A DNA stretch of 17,811 bases from Pseudomonadota bacterium (GTDB lineage Bacteria; Pseudomonadota; Alphaproteobacteria; Rhizobiales; Devosiaceae): contig JAEYYP010000387.1 of assembly GCA_023428425.1 (NCBI GenBank), positions 1 through 17,811 of the forward strand, read 5' to 3'. The translations under genes were made by a program, and so were the position numbers. The notes under the pieces are model-generated. The model ran no database searches. It saw only the letters and a program-made list of their open reading frames with translations, and had not been told where the DNA came from. Of this stretch, positions 1 through 8,350 are shown in pieces (within the stretch, counting starts at the first letter, position 1; the number at the start of each line of letters is the position of its first letter).

Positions 1-116
1 GTGGAGGAGCAAGGCAACGTCCGCGCCCAACGTTGCAGCGGCAAACGCCGAGGTTTCGGTGCTCCTCCACCGCGCAGCGGGGGAGGGGGACCATGCGAAG
101 CATGGTGGAGGGGGCG
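1..116. repeat. Structured palindromic (REP-like) repeat element upstream of ureD
   Basis: The segment is a nest of inverted repeats. A 10-base perfect pair lies at 1-10 and 61-70. A 7-base perfect pair (GCAACGT/ACGTTGC) lies at 14-20 and 30-36. A 9-base stem with one mismatch lies at 65-73 and 77-85 around loop GCA. A 6-base stem CCATGC-GAA-GCATGG lies at 91-105, flanked by GGAGGGG-type runs. From general knowledge, the last motif resembles dispersed intergenic repeats common in GC-rich alphaproteobacterial genomes; the window holds only this copy. An open frame running through it from base 1 into ureD gives a low-complexity Arg/Gly/Pro peptide and is not taken as coding. The element may continue left of the window. 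Confidence 0.6.
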
Positions 117-135
117 TCCGCGCCCGCGTCTTCCC

Positions 136-951
136 ATGACTGCCGCCCTCGCTCTCCCCCGCCACCAGCGCGCCCGTGGCATGGGCCGCATCGGCACGCA
201 GGTGCTCGACGGCCGCACGCGGCTGACGACGCTGTTCCAGGAGGGCTGCGCCAAGATCAGGTTGCCGCATACGCATGACGCAAGCCTCCAGGCCGTGCTG
301 ATCAACACGGCGGGCGGGCTCACCGGCGGCGATGTCGTGCGCTGGGAGGCCGACGCGGCGCCGGGGGCACGGATGGTGTTCACCACGCAGGCGTGCGAGC
401 GGGTCTATCGCTCACTGGGCGATGACGCGAGGGTTTCGACGCAAATCCGCGTCAAGCCGGGAGCGCATGTCGACTGGCTGCCGCAGGAGACGATCCTGTT
501 CGAAGGCGCACGGTTGAATCGGTCGCTTGAAGTGGAGCTTGAAGAGGGCGCGAGCCTGTTCGCGCTCGAAGCCATCCTGCTGGGGCGCGAGGCGATGGGC
601 GAAGCGGCGCGGGGTGCGCGGCTCCGGGACGACTGGCGTATCCGCCGCAACGGCCGCCTGATCCACGCCGAGGCCACGCGCATCAATGCCGATCCGCTCG
701 AGCGCGACGGCCTGTCGCTGCTGGACGGCAAGCTGGCCTTCGCCACACTGCTTTATGTCGGCGCGGACGCGGAGCGGAAGCTGGACCGGGCTCGCCCGCT
801 CCTCGGTTCAGAGGCAGGAGTCAGCCTCGTTGGTGAGCGGCTGGTGGTGCGCGCCCTCGCAGCATCAGGGCTTGCGCTGCGCCGGACCATCGCGCCAATA
901 ATCGCAGAGCTTTCCGGCGCGGGCGCCCTGCCCCGCCTCTGGCATATGTAG
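136..951 (+). CDS. ureD: Urease accessory protein UreD
   Basis: UreD (UreH) is the scaffold that binds the urease apoprotein and, with UreF and UreG, delivers nickel to the active site in the cytoplasm. The 271-residue product shows the family's conserved stretches: the FQEGCAKIRLP block, LINTAGGLTGGD, FTTQACERVYRS, LPQETILFEGARL and ALEAILLGREAMGE. The length is normal for the short alphaproteobacterial form. The ATG at 136 was chosen because everything upstream in frame is palindromic repeat sequence. It lacks a well-spaced ribosome binding site, since the nearest GGAGGGG lies 22 bases upstream. An ATG at 181 is the alternative but would remove the family-typical QRARG segment. The gene is followed 7 bases later by ureA, as in rhizobial urease operons. 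Confidence 0.93.
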   Translation: MTAALALPRHQRARGMGRIGTQVLDGRTRLTTLFQEGCAKIRLPHTHDASLQAVLINTAGGLTGGDVVRWEADAAPGARMVFTTQACERVYRSLGDDARVSTQIRVKPGAHVDWLPQETILFEGARLNRSLEVELEEGASLFALEAILLGREAMGEAARGARLRDDWRIRRNGRLIHAEATRINADPLERDGLSLLDGKLAFATLLYVGADAERKLDRARPLLGSEAGVSLVGERLVVRALAASGLALRRTIAPIIAELSGAGALPRLWHM

Positions 952-958
952 GAAACCC

Positions 959-1261
959 ATGAACCTGACGCCCCGCGAGAAAGACAAGCTGCTGATTTCG
1001 ATGGCCGCGATCGTTGCCCGGAAGCGGCTCGAACGCGGCGTGAAGCTGAACCATCCCGAGGCGATCGCTCTGATCACGGACTATGTAGTCGAGGGCGCGC
1101 GCGACGGTCGTTCAGTGGCGGACTTGATGGAGGCCGGCGCCCACGTCGTCAGCCGTGACCAGGTCATGGAGGGCATCGCCGAGATGATTCACGACGTGCA
1201 GGTCGAAGCCACCTTCCCCGACGGCACCAAGCTGGTGACCGTCCACGAACCGATCAGGTGA
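959..1261 (+). CDS. ureA: Urease subunit gamma
   Basis: This is the 100-residue small structural subunit of urease, which hydrolyses urea to ammonia and carbamate. It starts MNLTPREKDKLL and contains the family hallmarks RKRLERGVKLNHPEAIALI, the DGRSVADLMEAG segment and a C-terminal EATFPDGTKLVTVHEPI, all typical of a full-length separate gamma subunit rather than a fused UreAB. It lies 7 bases after the ureD stop, and its TGA at 1259-1261 overlaps the ribosome binding site of ureB, so ureD-ureA-ureB reads as one translationally linked unit. Confidence 0.97.
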   Translation: MNLTPREKDKLLISMAAIVARKRLERGVKLNHPEAIALITDYVVEGARDGRSVADLMEAGAHVVSRDQVMEGIAEMIHDVQVEATFPDGTKLVTVHEPIR

Positions 1262-1266
1262 TCCCG

Positions 1267-1578
1267 ATGCCCATGATCCCAGGCGAAGTCATCACCGCGG
1301 ACGGGTTCATCGAACTCAATGTCGGCGCGCCGGTGGTGACACTCGAGGTGGCGAACTCCGGTGATCGGCCGATCCAGGTCGGTTCGCATTACCACTTCTA
1401 CGAGACCAATGCCGGGCTGGTGTTCGACCGCGAGAAGGCCCGCGGCATGCGTCTCGACATTGCGGCCGGCACGGCGGTGCGCTTCGAGCCGGGCCAGTCG
1501 CGCGAGGTGAAGCTGGTGCCGCTGTCTGGCAAGCGCGAGGTCTATGGCTTCCAGCAGAGGGTGATGGGGAAGCTCTAA
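1267..1578 (+). CDS. ureB: Urease subunit beta
   Basis: This is the second structural subunit; it packs against UreA and UreC in the trimer-based urease holoenzyme. The 103-residue product has the family motifs PGEVI near the start, VGSHYHFYETN in the middle and KREVYGFQQRVMGKL at the C-terminus. Three in-frame starts are possible: GTG 1258, ATG 1267 and ATG 1273. ATG 1267 was chosen because AGGTGA (1256-1261) sits 5 bases upstream. ATG 1273 would give the MIPGE- start common in homologues, so the true start may be two codons later. A hairpin follows the stop, and the next urease structural gene (ureC) does not appear until 5724, an unusual separation. Confidence 0.96.
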   Translation: MPMIPGEVITADGFIELNVGAPVVTLEVANSGDRPIQVGSHYHFYETNAGLVFDREKARGMRLDIAAGTAVRFEPGQSREVKLVPLSGKREVYGFQQRVMGKL

Positions 1579-1583
1579 ACAGG

Positions 1584-1609
1584 AAAAGGGCGCGGCTTGC
1601 GCCACGCCC
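1584..1609 (-). terminator. Hairpin terminator between convergent ureB and small secreted-protein gene
   Basis: A 9-base stem with one mismatch (GGGCGCGGC at 1588-1596, GCCACGCCC at 1601-1609, loop TTGC) is followed on the minus strand by a T4 run (bases 1587-1584). This looks like an intrinsic terminator for the minus-strand gene ending at 1635. On the plus strand the same hairpin follows ureB by 9 bases but has no clean U tract, so it may only slow transcription there. Confidence 0.6.
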
Positions 1610-1634
1610 CGTTGTCCAGATCATGCAGGCGAAA

Positions 1635-1958
1635 TCAGCCCCGCACGTAGAGCGTCACGTCCTTTTCGCTCGTGCCGGTAATGCCGACGATATCGTCGAT
1701 CGAAGCGCCGTAGCTCTCAAGCTGCGCGAGAAGCATCGGGCTGTTCTGGACGCGGGCCTTTACCGAGTCGAGGTCGACCAGTTCGCCACGAATGCCGCCC
1801 GGCATGACAGCGCTGGCCTCAGCGCCGGACACGGTGACGACGCTGACGTGGGTCGCCGAGCTCAACGCGCCGAGCGCGCTACTATCGGCGATTGCCGCAC
1901 CGGCGCCTGCCGAAAGGGTAAGGGCGGTGGCGAGGGCGATCGTCTTGAGGTTTAGCAT
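1635..1958 (-). CDS. Small secreted protein of unknown function (paralogue of the 2083-2460 product)
   Basis: The 107-residue protein has a signal peptide (Lys5, hydrophobic residues 6-20, probable cleavage after AIA near residue 24), so the mature protein of about 83 residues is predicted periplasmic or secreted. ATG 1958 was chosen because it begins the signal peptide and has GGAGAC 7 bases upstream; the frame stays open further upstream but that sequence is not protein-like. No named domain is recognised. Residues 61-107 align without gaps to residues 77-123 of the neighbour at 2083-2460: 10 identities (including the SP, G, I, SE and LY positions) and many conservative pairs. No cysteines or catalytic motifs are visible. 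It is convergent with ureB, so it is not part of the urease transcript. Confidence 0.8.
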   Translation of the reverse strand: MLNLKTIALATALTLSAGAGAAIADSSALGALSSATHVSVVTVSGAEASAVMPGGIRGELVDLDSVKARVQNSPMLLAQLESYGASIDDIVGITGTSEKDVTLYVRG

Positions 1959-2082
1959 CTTTCGTCTCCATTGCGATTGGTTCTTGTCGTTCGCAGGGAG
2001 AGTTACGCGGCGGCGGTGGGTGAAGTTGCAGGCGGTCGGTAACGCTTTGTTGGTGGAACCCGTGAACTCAAACCACTGATAT

Positions 2083-2460
2083 TCAAGGCAGATCGTCAGC
2101 GTACAGGATGGCTGAGCCCTCACTATCGAGGCTGAGCGCGATGATCTGATTGACCTCGAAGCCAGAGGCGCGGATCGCCTGCATGGCGACAGGACTGAGC
2201 ATCAGGTTGCTGTGGAGATAGGCCAGGTCGCGCTCGTATAGAGTCTCGGCGCGTACGAGGCGCTGGCCGGCTGTCGACGCGCCCAGGAACGTCGAGAGCT
2301 TCTCGACGCGTGCCGAGGATGCGCCGCTCACCTTGTCGGCTGCGCGACTGAACTGATAGCTGCCGATACTTCGGATGATGGAGTTCACGTCGGTGAACTG
2401 TGCCACCGCCGGCGCGGCAGTGAGGGAAAGGACAGCAAGGGCAGCGAGCGCGCGCTTCAT
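2083..2460 (-). CDS. Small secreted protein of unknown function (paralogue of the 1635-1958 product)
   Basis: The 125-residue protein has a clear signal peptide (MKRALAALAVLSLTAAPAVA, likely cleavage after residue 20). The mature part of about 105 residues has no cysteine and is probably helical, ending in an acidic ADDLP tail. ATG 2460 was chosen because it starts the signal peptide and has GGAGACG 5 bases upstream. No family is recognised. The C-terminal half matches the product at 1635-1958 in an ungapped 47-residue alignment, suggesting an old tandem duplication. It is divergent from the 2600-3004 gene; the 139 bases between them hold a 12-base palindrome. Confidence 0.8.
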   Translation of the reverse strand: MKRALAALAVLSLTAAPAVAQFTDVNSIIRSIGSYQFSRAADKVSGASSARVEKLSTFLGASTAGQRLVRAETLYERDLAYLHSNLMLSPVAMQAIRASGFEVNQIIALSLDSEGSAILYADDLP

Positions 2461-2542
2461 GAGACGTCTCCGGGCGGACGAGAACACCGCCCATCCATGC
2501 ATCACCAGCCTGTGGCAAAATACCGGCGAGAGCTGTGGGACT

Positions 2543-2571
2543 TTGGCAATTGCCACGATTTTGGTCTATGG
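2543..2571 (+). promoter_or_regulatory. Candidate promoter with overlapping 12-base palindrome
   Basis: TTGGCA (2543-2548), a 17-base spacer and CTATGG (2566-2571) form a plausible sigma-70-type promoter for the gene starting at 2600, giving a leader of about 20 bases. The -35 box overlaps a perfect palindrome, TGGCAATTGCCA at 2544-2555, which could be an operator acting on one or both divergent genes. The assignment is by eye only. Confidence 0.35.
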
Positions 2572-2599
2572 CTCGGCGCGACAAGCTGCAGGATACCAG

Positions 2600-3004
2600 A
2601 TGCCGACCAAGGAAGACGACTTCAAGGAACGCCTCGTCGCAGTGCTGCGCGACGTGAACGACAATCTCGCCCAGGACGTCGAGGCGATGTACCTGATCGG
2701 CAGCCTGGCGACGCGACTGGTCGATTCCTACAAAGTGCGGACGTGGAGCCAGTTCAAGGCAAAACTCACGCCCCAAGCCTATGACGGACTGCTCAAGGAC
2801 TTCAACGAACAGGGCAACGCCTTCCACCGCGACGGCAGGGCCAAGGCCGCATATGCCGTGCAGGTTCTGGCCGTCTCAGTGATCGCCCGCACGCAGGTCG
2901 ATCCGGAGGTGAAACAGGGCGAAAAGCTGCTGGACGACATCATCAGCGGGATGGTGGCGACCTATCGCAAGGCTCGTGCCGCAGAGGTCGCCAAGGCGCA
3001 TTGA
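2600..3004 (+). CDS. Hypothetical small helical cytoplasmic protein
   Basis: The 134-residue product has no signal peptide, no membrane segment and no cysteine. It is rich in Lys, Asp, Glu and Ala, with long amphipathic stretches that suggest an all-helical soluble fold. A central segment (residues about 30-52, from MYLIGSLATRLVDSY) and a C-terminal helix ending KAARAEVAKAH-like in composition are the most structured-looking parts. ATG 2600 was chosen because AGGAT lies a few bases upstream and a candidate promoter ends at 2571; a longer frame back to 2375 would run through the intergenic palindrome and the start of the divergent gene. No family is recognised and no function is proposed. It precedes the membrane-protein gene at 3040 by 35 bases and may share its transcript. 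Confidence 0.75.
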   Translation: MPTKEDDFKERLVAVLRDVNDNLAQDVEAMYLIGSLATRLVDSYKVRTWSQFKAKLTPQAYDGLLKDFNEQGNAFHRDGRAKAAYAVQVLAVSVIARTQVDPEVKQGEKLLDDIISGMVATYRKARAAEVAKAH

Positions 3005-3039
3005 TGGCGAGCGGGTCGCGGGGAATCGGCTAGTCTCGA

Positions 3040-4650
3040 GTGGCGATCAATCGCCCGGGGGGCGTCTTGCCGACACAGACCAATGTCCCGACCAGCGACG
3101 GGCAGTCGGAACCGAGTGCCCTGCTGGGCTGGCTCGTCGTCCTGCTGGTGATCGCCTGCCTCGTGATTGCGCCACCGAGCGGCCTCGGCCTTTCCACCCT
3201 CACCGACTGGCGCGATCAGCAGTTCTTCGTCCAGGCCGCCACCCAGACAATCGAATCCGGCCTGCCGGATGCCGAAACCCGATCCCGGGTCGGTCCCGCC
3301 TATATCGCCCTGACGCTGGGGATCGGCCAGGTATTCTCGCTCGACGTCGGGCCCGCGCTGGTGCTGTTGAGCCGGCTGGCCTTCGCCGCCTGCGCCATCA
3401 TCCTGGCGACGGTCGCCATGCGGCAGCGACTGCGAACGGGCATCGGGTTCCAGGCGGCGTTGGGGCTGGTAGCGGTACTCTCGCTGATGACCAGCGTATG
3501 GTATCGCGTCGCTGACATCCCCTGGACGCACTTCGTCGGCGCCGTCGTCCTGGTCGGCCTTTCGGCACTCAGGCTGTCCTTACGATCGGCGCTGATCGGC
3601 ATGCTCGCCATCGCGCTGGTGCAGACCCGAATGTTCGAGGCGATGGTGGCGGCCATTGCGGCGGTGTTGATCCTGCCGATCGCTGCGGCGCGCCACTGGC
3701 AGTCGCTGCGGACACGGCCCTCAGCGGTGCTGCTCGGTGTGGCGCTGCCCTTCGTTGGTGGGGCGGCGCTCGGTTTCGTGGCCGTTGGTCTGGTGAGCCA
3801 TAACTGGACGCTCTATCAGCAATACAGCACCCAGCCGGTGATGGTGTTGACGCCGCAGCTGGCTCCGATCAAGGCCGTACAGCTGTTCTGGGACCCCTGT
3901 TTTGCGACCTTGTGCGAGCTTGCTCGTCCTCCCACGGTTTCGCCCTGGGTTGACAGCCTCGAGAGCTGGCGACAGCCACTGCTGCTGCAACTCCCCGCTC
4001 TGGCGGGCGCCGTAGCGGGATTGCTCGCGCTGCTGGTGTTGCGGCCGCGGCTGGCGCTGAGGGTGCCACTCAGCCTGCTGTTCGCGATCGTGGCATCGGG
4101 AGGGCTGGTTGTGGCCTACCTGAGCGGCGCACCGTCGGGGTCTTCGCATCTCAAGTATGGTTTCTTTCGCGACTTCGTGCCAGCGCTCGTGCTGCTGAAC
4201 TGCGCCTTCATCGCCGCAATCGCCACTGCCCGCGCAGCTGACGGCCAAACCCGCACGAGCCTCGTGGTGCCGCTGCTGGTATTCATGGGAGTGGTGGTTG
4301 TGTTGACGGGGCTGCGCGCCGTCGGCCTGCCGAGGATACCGGGGGCGGATGTCGCGCGCTTCGAGGTGTCGTCGCAGTGTGAGGCCGGACAGTGCTCGTT
4401 CGCCCTCGAAGCCTTCGACGGCGAGGGCAACTTAGTGCCCTATCCCGACCTGTCCTATGTCACCTGCAACGGAACCCCGCTGCGACCTGCGGTTCGACAT
4501 TTGTCCGAGCTGCGGGTCGAGACGGCGGCGTGTCCGGCTTTCGCGATGGTTCCCGTGGCGAGCGGCTTGCTCGACACTCCCGAGGATCAGGTCTTCCTTG
4601 GCAAGCGCCTCGATCTTGCGCTGCCGTCCGATCGGGTATCCGTGCCCTGA
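3040..4650 (+). CDS. Polytopic membrane protein with C-terminal cysteine-containing domain, function unknown
   Basis: The 536-residue protein has about ten or eleven hydrophobic segments between residues 29 and 430. A soluble tail of about 100 residues (436-536) follows, with cysteines near 447, 452, 476 and 498 that could form two disulphides outside the membrane. A polar loop after the first helix (TDWRDQQFFVQAA, then ESGLPD) and a late SHLKYGFFRDFVPALVLL segment recall the layout of GT-C membrane glycosyltransferases, but no diagnostic acidic motif is certain. Start: GTG 3040 is the longest frame, with an in-frame stop at 3031; TTG 3067, preceded by a G6 run, is a real alternative and keeps the first helix. 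It sits between urease blocks with no obvious functional link to urea use. Confidence 0.75.
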   Translation: MAINRPGGVLPTQTNVPTSDGQSEPSALLGWLVVLLVIACLVIAPPSGLGLSTLTDWRDQQFFVQAATQTIESGLPDAETRSRVGPAYIALTLGIGQVFSLDVGPALVLLSRLAFAACAIILATVAMRQRLRTGIGFQAALGLVAVLSLMTSVWYRVADIPWTHFVGAVVLVGLSALRLSLRSALIGMLAIALVQTRMFEAMVAAIAAVLILPIAAARHWQSLRTRPSAVLLGVALPFVGGAALGFVAVGLVSHNWTLYQQYSTQPVMVLTPQLAPIKAVQLFWDPCFATLCELARPPTVSPWVDSLESWRQPLLLQLPALAGAVAGLLALLVLRPRLALRVPLSLLFAIVASGGLVVAYLSGAPSGSSHLKYGFFRDFVPALVLLNCAFIAAIATARAADGQTRTSLVVPLLVFMGVVVVLTGLRAVGLPRIPGADVARFEVSSQCEAGQCSFALEAFDGEGNLVPYPDLSYVTCNGTPLRPAVRHLSELRVETAACPAFAMVPVASGLLDTPEDQVFLGKRLDLALPSDRVSVP

Positions 4651-4671
4651 CGGCCAATCCCGCCGGCCCGA

Positions 4672-4703
4672 CGGCCAACACAGCATACAGAGCGGGTTGG
4701 CCG
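4672..4703. terminator. Inverted repeat between convergent genes, possible bidirectional terminator
   Basis: CGGCCAAC (4672-4679) pairs perfectly with GTTGGCCG (4696-4703) around a 16-base loop, in the 67-base gap between the membrane-protein gene and the convergent cytochrome gene. A nine-base direct copy, GACGGCCAA, occurs at 4649-4657 and 4670-4678. There is no T run, so a factor-independent terminator is uncertain. Confidence 0.35.
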
Positions 4704-4717
4704 CCCGACCGTGCCGC

Positions 4718-5551
4718 TTACTTCGGCGGCAGCTGGCGGAGATAGAGGATCAGTGCCTGCACGTCGTCGGGCTTGAGGCCGGCGAGGAAGTAGGTGGGCA
4801 TGGGCGGGGACAGCACGGACCCGTCGGGGCGCGTGCCATGGGTGATCAGCGTCGCCAACTGCTCGTCGGTATATTTGCCGAGGCCGGTGGGCGTGATGTT
4901 GGCCGCGTAGACCGGACCCGCTGGGCCGGCGAACTCCATGCCGCCCGCGCCGAGCTGGTTGGCGAAGTCGAACTGGCCGTTCTCCATCTGCGGTGTGTGG
5001 CACACGGTGCAGTGGCCGAGGGGACCGGCGAGGTATTTGCCGTACTCGACCGTCACACCCTCGGGTATGGCCGCCACGGTGGTGACCGGCGCCATCCAGG
5101 CGGGCGGCAGCGGGATGTTGTAGGTGGAGACGCCGGGGTCGTTGTCCACCGCGGGAACCGAGCGCAGGTAGGCGATGATCGACGCGAGGTCATCGTCGGA
5201 GATGCCGCCATATACCTCGAAAGGCATGGGCGGGCCGATCAACGAGCCGTCGGGACGAATACCTTCCCGAATCGCCCTGCCGAGTTCGGCATCGGTCCAG
5301 TCCTTCACCGGGCCGCCTGGCGTGATATTCTTGGCCACCGCAGTGAAGGCGGGCCCCTCTTCCACCACCCGCCCGCCGAGCGCCATGCTGGTATCGAACC
5401 CCTGAGCGCCGAGCGGCGTATGGCAGTTGCCGCAGCCCATGATGGTATTCACCAGGTAGTCGCCGCGCTCAACCGAGCCGGCAGCAAGTGTACCGGACGC
5501 GCCAAAAGTCATGCCGGCGGCAGCCAGCACTCCAAGCAGTATGAGTTTCAT
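4718..5551 (-). CDS. Diheme cytochrome c, periplasmic
   Basis: The 277-residue product starts with a signal peptide (residues 1-24, ending TLAAG) and carries two haem-binding CxxCH sites, CGNCH at 40-44 and CTVCH at 181-185. Each is followed about 65-70 residues later by a PPMP segment (Met109 and Met251) that can supply the distal haem ligand. Each half also has the NITP...DxELxRAIREGxRPDGS or equivalent repeat, so the protein is a tandem duplication of one cytochrome c domain. This is the two-haem architecture of alcohol or aldehyde dehydrogenase cytochrome subunits and related periplasmic electron carriers, but no partner dehydrogenase is adjacent. ATG 5551 has GGAGG 7 bases upstream and a promoter at 5584-5612. 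It points towards ureB and away from ureC. Confidence 0.9.
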   Translation of the reverse strand: MKLILLGVLAAAGMTFGASGTLAAGSVERGDYLVNTIMGCGNCHTPLGAQGFDTSMALGGRVVEEGPAFTAVAKNITPGGPVKDWTDAELGRAIREGIRPDGSLIGPPMPFEVYGGISDDDLASIIAYLRSVPAVDNDPGVSTYNIPLPPAWMAPVTTVAAIPEGVTVEYGKYLAGPLGHCTVCHTPQMENGQFDFANQLGAGGMEFAGPAGPVYAANITPTGLGKYTDEQLATLITHGTRPDGSVLSPPMPTYFLAGLKPDDVQALILYLRQLPPK

Positions 5552-5583
5552 GAAACAGCCTCCGCAGATTGCACCCCAACGGC

Positions 5584-5612
5584 AAACTATGCCGCCGCGC
5601 GCAACCCGACAA
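5584..5612 (-). promoter_or_regulatory. Candidate promoter of the diheme cytochrome gene
   Basis: On the minus strand TTGTCG (5612-5607), a 17-base spacer and TAGTTT (5589-5584) match a sigma-70-type promoter. Transcription would begin near 5577, leaving a leader of about 25 bases before ATG 5551. No equally good promoter was found facing ureC in the same 172-base gap, although a CAGGT-TTTC-ACCTG hairpin (5628-5641) and an AATAAT (5674-5679) lie there. Confidence 0.45.
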
Positions 5613-5711
5613 TTTGTTTGTTCGAGTCAGGTTTTCACCTGCCGATTCTGACGGCAAATGGCTGGACAGCCTGAATAATAGGCGGTTGAAATGGCGCAGA
5701 CTACCCTGCCC

Positions 5712-5718
5712 GAGAGGA
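5712..5718 (+). promoter_or_regulatory. Ribosome binding site deciding the ureC start
   Basis: GAGAGGA at 5712-5718 ends 5 bases before ATG 5724, an ideal spacing. It favours 5724 over the in-frame ATG at 5691, which would add an unconserved 11-residue extension. Confidence 0.6.
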
Positions 5719-5723
5719 TCGAC

Positions 5724-7433
<1,710 letters not shown>

Positions 7434-7437
7434 TGGG

Positions 7438-7764
7438 TCATATCTGCGCCGTCAACAGGCACGCGATGCCAACGAGAAAGCAGAAGAGTGCTCCGCCACC
7501 AATAACGAGGGTCGGGACCTGATAGGCGATGTTCTCGTCCTCACGATGCAGCTTGCCCACTACTAGACGCAACAGCCATGAGCACAGCAGAACGCTAAGC
7601 ACTTGTGCCGCAAGTCCCGCCTGAAAGATCGCTGGATCTTTCGGACAAAGCAGGCCGCGAATGTGCAGGTTCGCGAAGAGCAGAAAGATGGAAACAGCCG
7701 CTCCAGCTACTAGTCGAAACGTGGACAGCAGTTCCTTGGCCGACTCCTTGTTCCCGTCGCGCAT
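7438..7764 (-). CDS. Small three-helix membrane protein of unknown function
   Basis: The 108-residue product has three hydrophobic segments at about 17-35, 48-69 and 84-104, a charged N-terminus (MRDGNKESAKELL) and a charged loop KLHREDEN at 71-78. No family is recognised. Start: ATG 7764 was chosen because its A is the last base of the upstream gene's TGA (TGATG overlap), a classic coupling arrangement; a frame open back to 7803 lies inside that gene. The pair forms a two-gene module on the opposite strand to the urease genes, in sequence noticeably less GC-rich than its flanks. A membrane protein coupled to a small basic soluble protein is seen in several defence or toxin systems, but nothing here proves such a role. 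Confidence 0.75.
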   Translation of the reverse strand: MRDGNKESAKELLSTFRLVAGAAVSIFLLFANLHIRGLLCPKDPAIFQAGLAAQVLSVLLCSWLLRLVVGKLHREDENIAYQVPTLVIGGGALFCFLVGIACLLTAQI

Positions 7765-8254
7765 CAAACAGACGTCTTGCTGAAGGCGATATCGATCAAC
7801 CAAGGAGCCCAGTCGCGTGCACGCCTTTTCGCTATGTGCTTGCGAGATAGCGGCTCGATGCTCCTGTCCTTACGCCACTCGAGACGTGCCTCTTCATACA
7901 ATTGAGAGAGCAAGTAGGCATGACCATGTGCCCTGCCGCAATCGACCCTGTGCTGCCCTGCCGCCAGCCCGTCGACCTCGCATATCCTGAAATAAAGACG
8001 CGAGAACGTGATCGACTGCAGCGAAGCGACCTCGCTCACAGTCCAGGAAATCAGATCTTCCTTCTTCAGTCGTGGACGAGAGCTAGCAAGGAGCACAGAA
8101 ATCTCTTTGTCGAACTTCTTGGCAATCTCGTCTATGAATTTATGCAATATTTGTAGAAACTCCTTGCACAGGGATCCGTCGCCTACGTCTATGTAGTTTG
8201 CGCGAAGTACATGCCGCAGATTTTTTGCAGAAGTTCCTCAAGTCTTTCCTTCAT
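7764..8254 (-). CDS. Frameshifted (A6 run) soluble protein of unknown function, first gene of a two-gene module
   Basis: Two frames together make one credible protein. From ATG 8254 the frame reads MKERLEELLQKI and stops at 8189. A second frame, open from just after the A6 run (T6 on the plus strand at 8221-8226) to the TGA at 7764, reads LRHVLRANYIDVGDG then KEFLQILHKFIDEIAKKF and so on. Adding one A to the run, or a -1 slip, joins them into about 163 residues with no stop. Without this the lower frame has only a TTG start at 8147, in the middle of an obvious helix. The restored protein is helical and basic, with an acidic-to-basic C-terminal third (EEARLEWRKDRSIEPLSRKH); no family is recognised. 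It may be a pseudogene, a sequencing error, or expressed through slippage. It is coupled to the 7438-7764 membrane-protein gene. Confidence 0.6.
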
Positions 8255-8350
8255 CGTCAAACCAATCCTCCCTGGCCACATCAAGCATGGTTGTTGCGAT
8301 CTGAGACTTCTGAGATGCCTTCGGTAAAGCTGGTAGTATTCCGGATGAGT

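Noticed and set aside
1..135. N-terminal extension of ureD from GTG at base 1
   Set aside because: The extension is the translation of a palindromic repeat element, with low-complexity Arg/Gly/Pro sequence absent from UreD proteins.
2123..2827. 234-codon minus-strand frame across two small genes
   Set aside because: It overlaps the signal-peptide gene at 2083-2460 in another frame and the 2600 gene on the other strand; it has no start context or domain.
4457..5674. 405-codon plus-strand frame opposite the cytochrome gene
   Set aside because: The minus-strand cytochrome has two CxxCH motifs and a signal peptide; the plus frame is its shadow.
5642..5690. A promoter directly upstream of ureC
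   Set aside because: AATAAT at 5674-5679 lacks a -35 partner at 16-18 bases and no sigma-54 GG/GC pattern fits; the ureC promoter is left unassigned.
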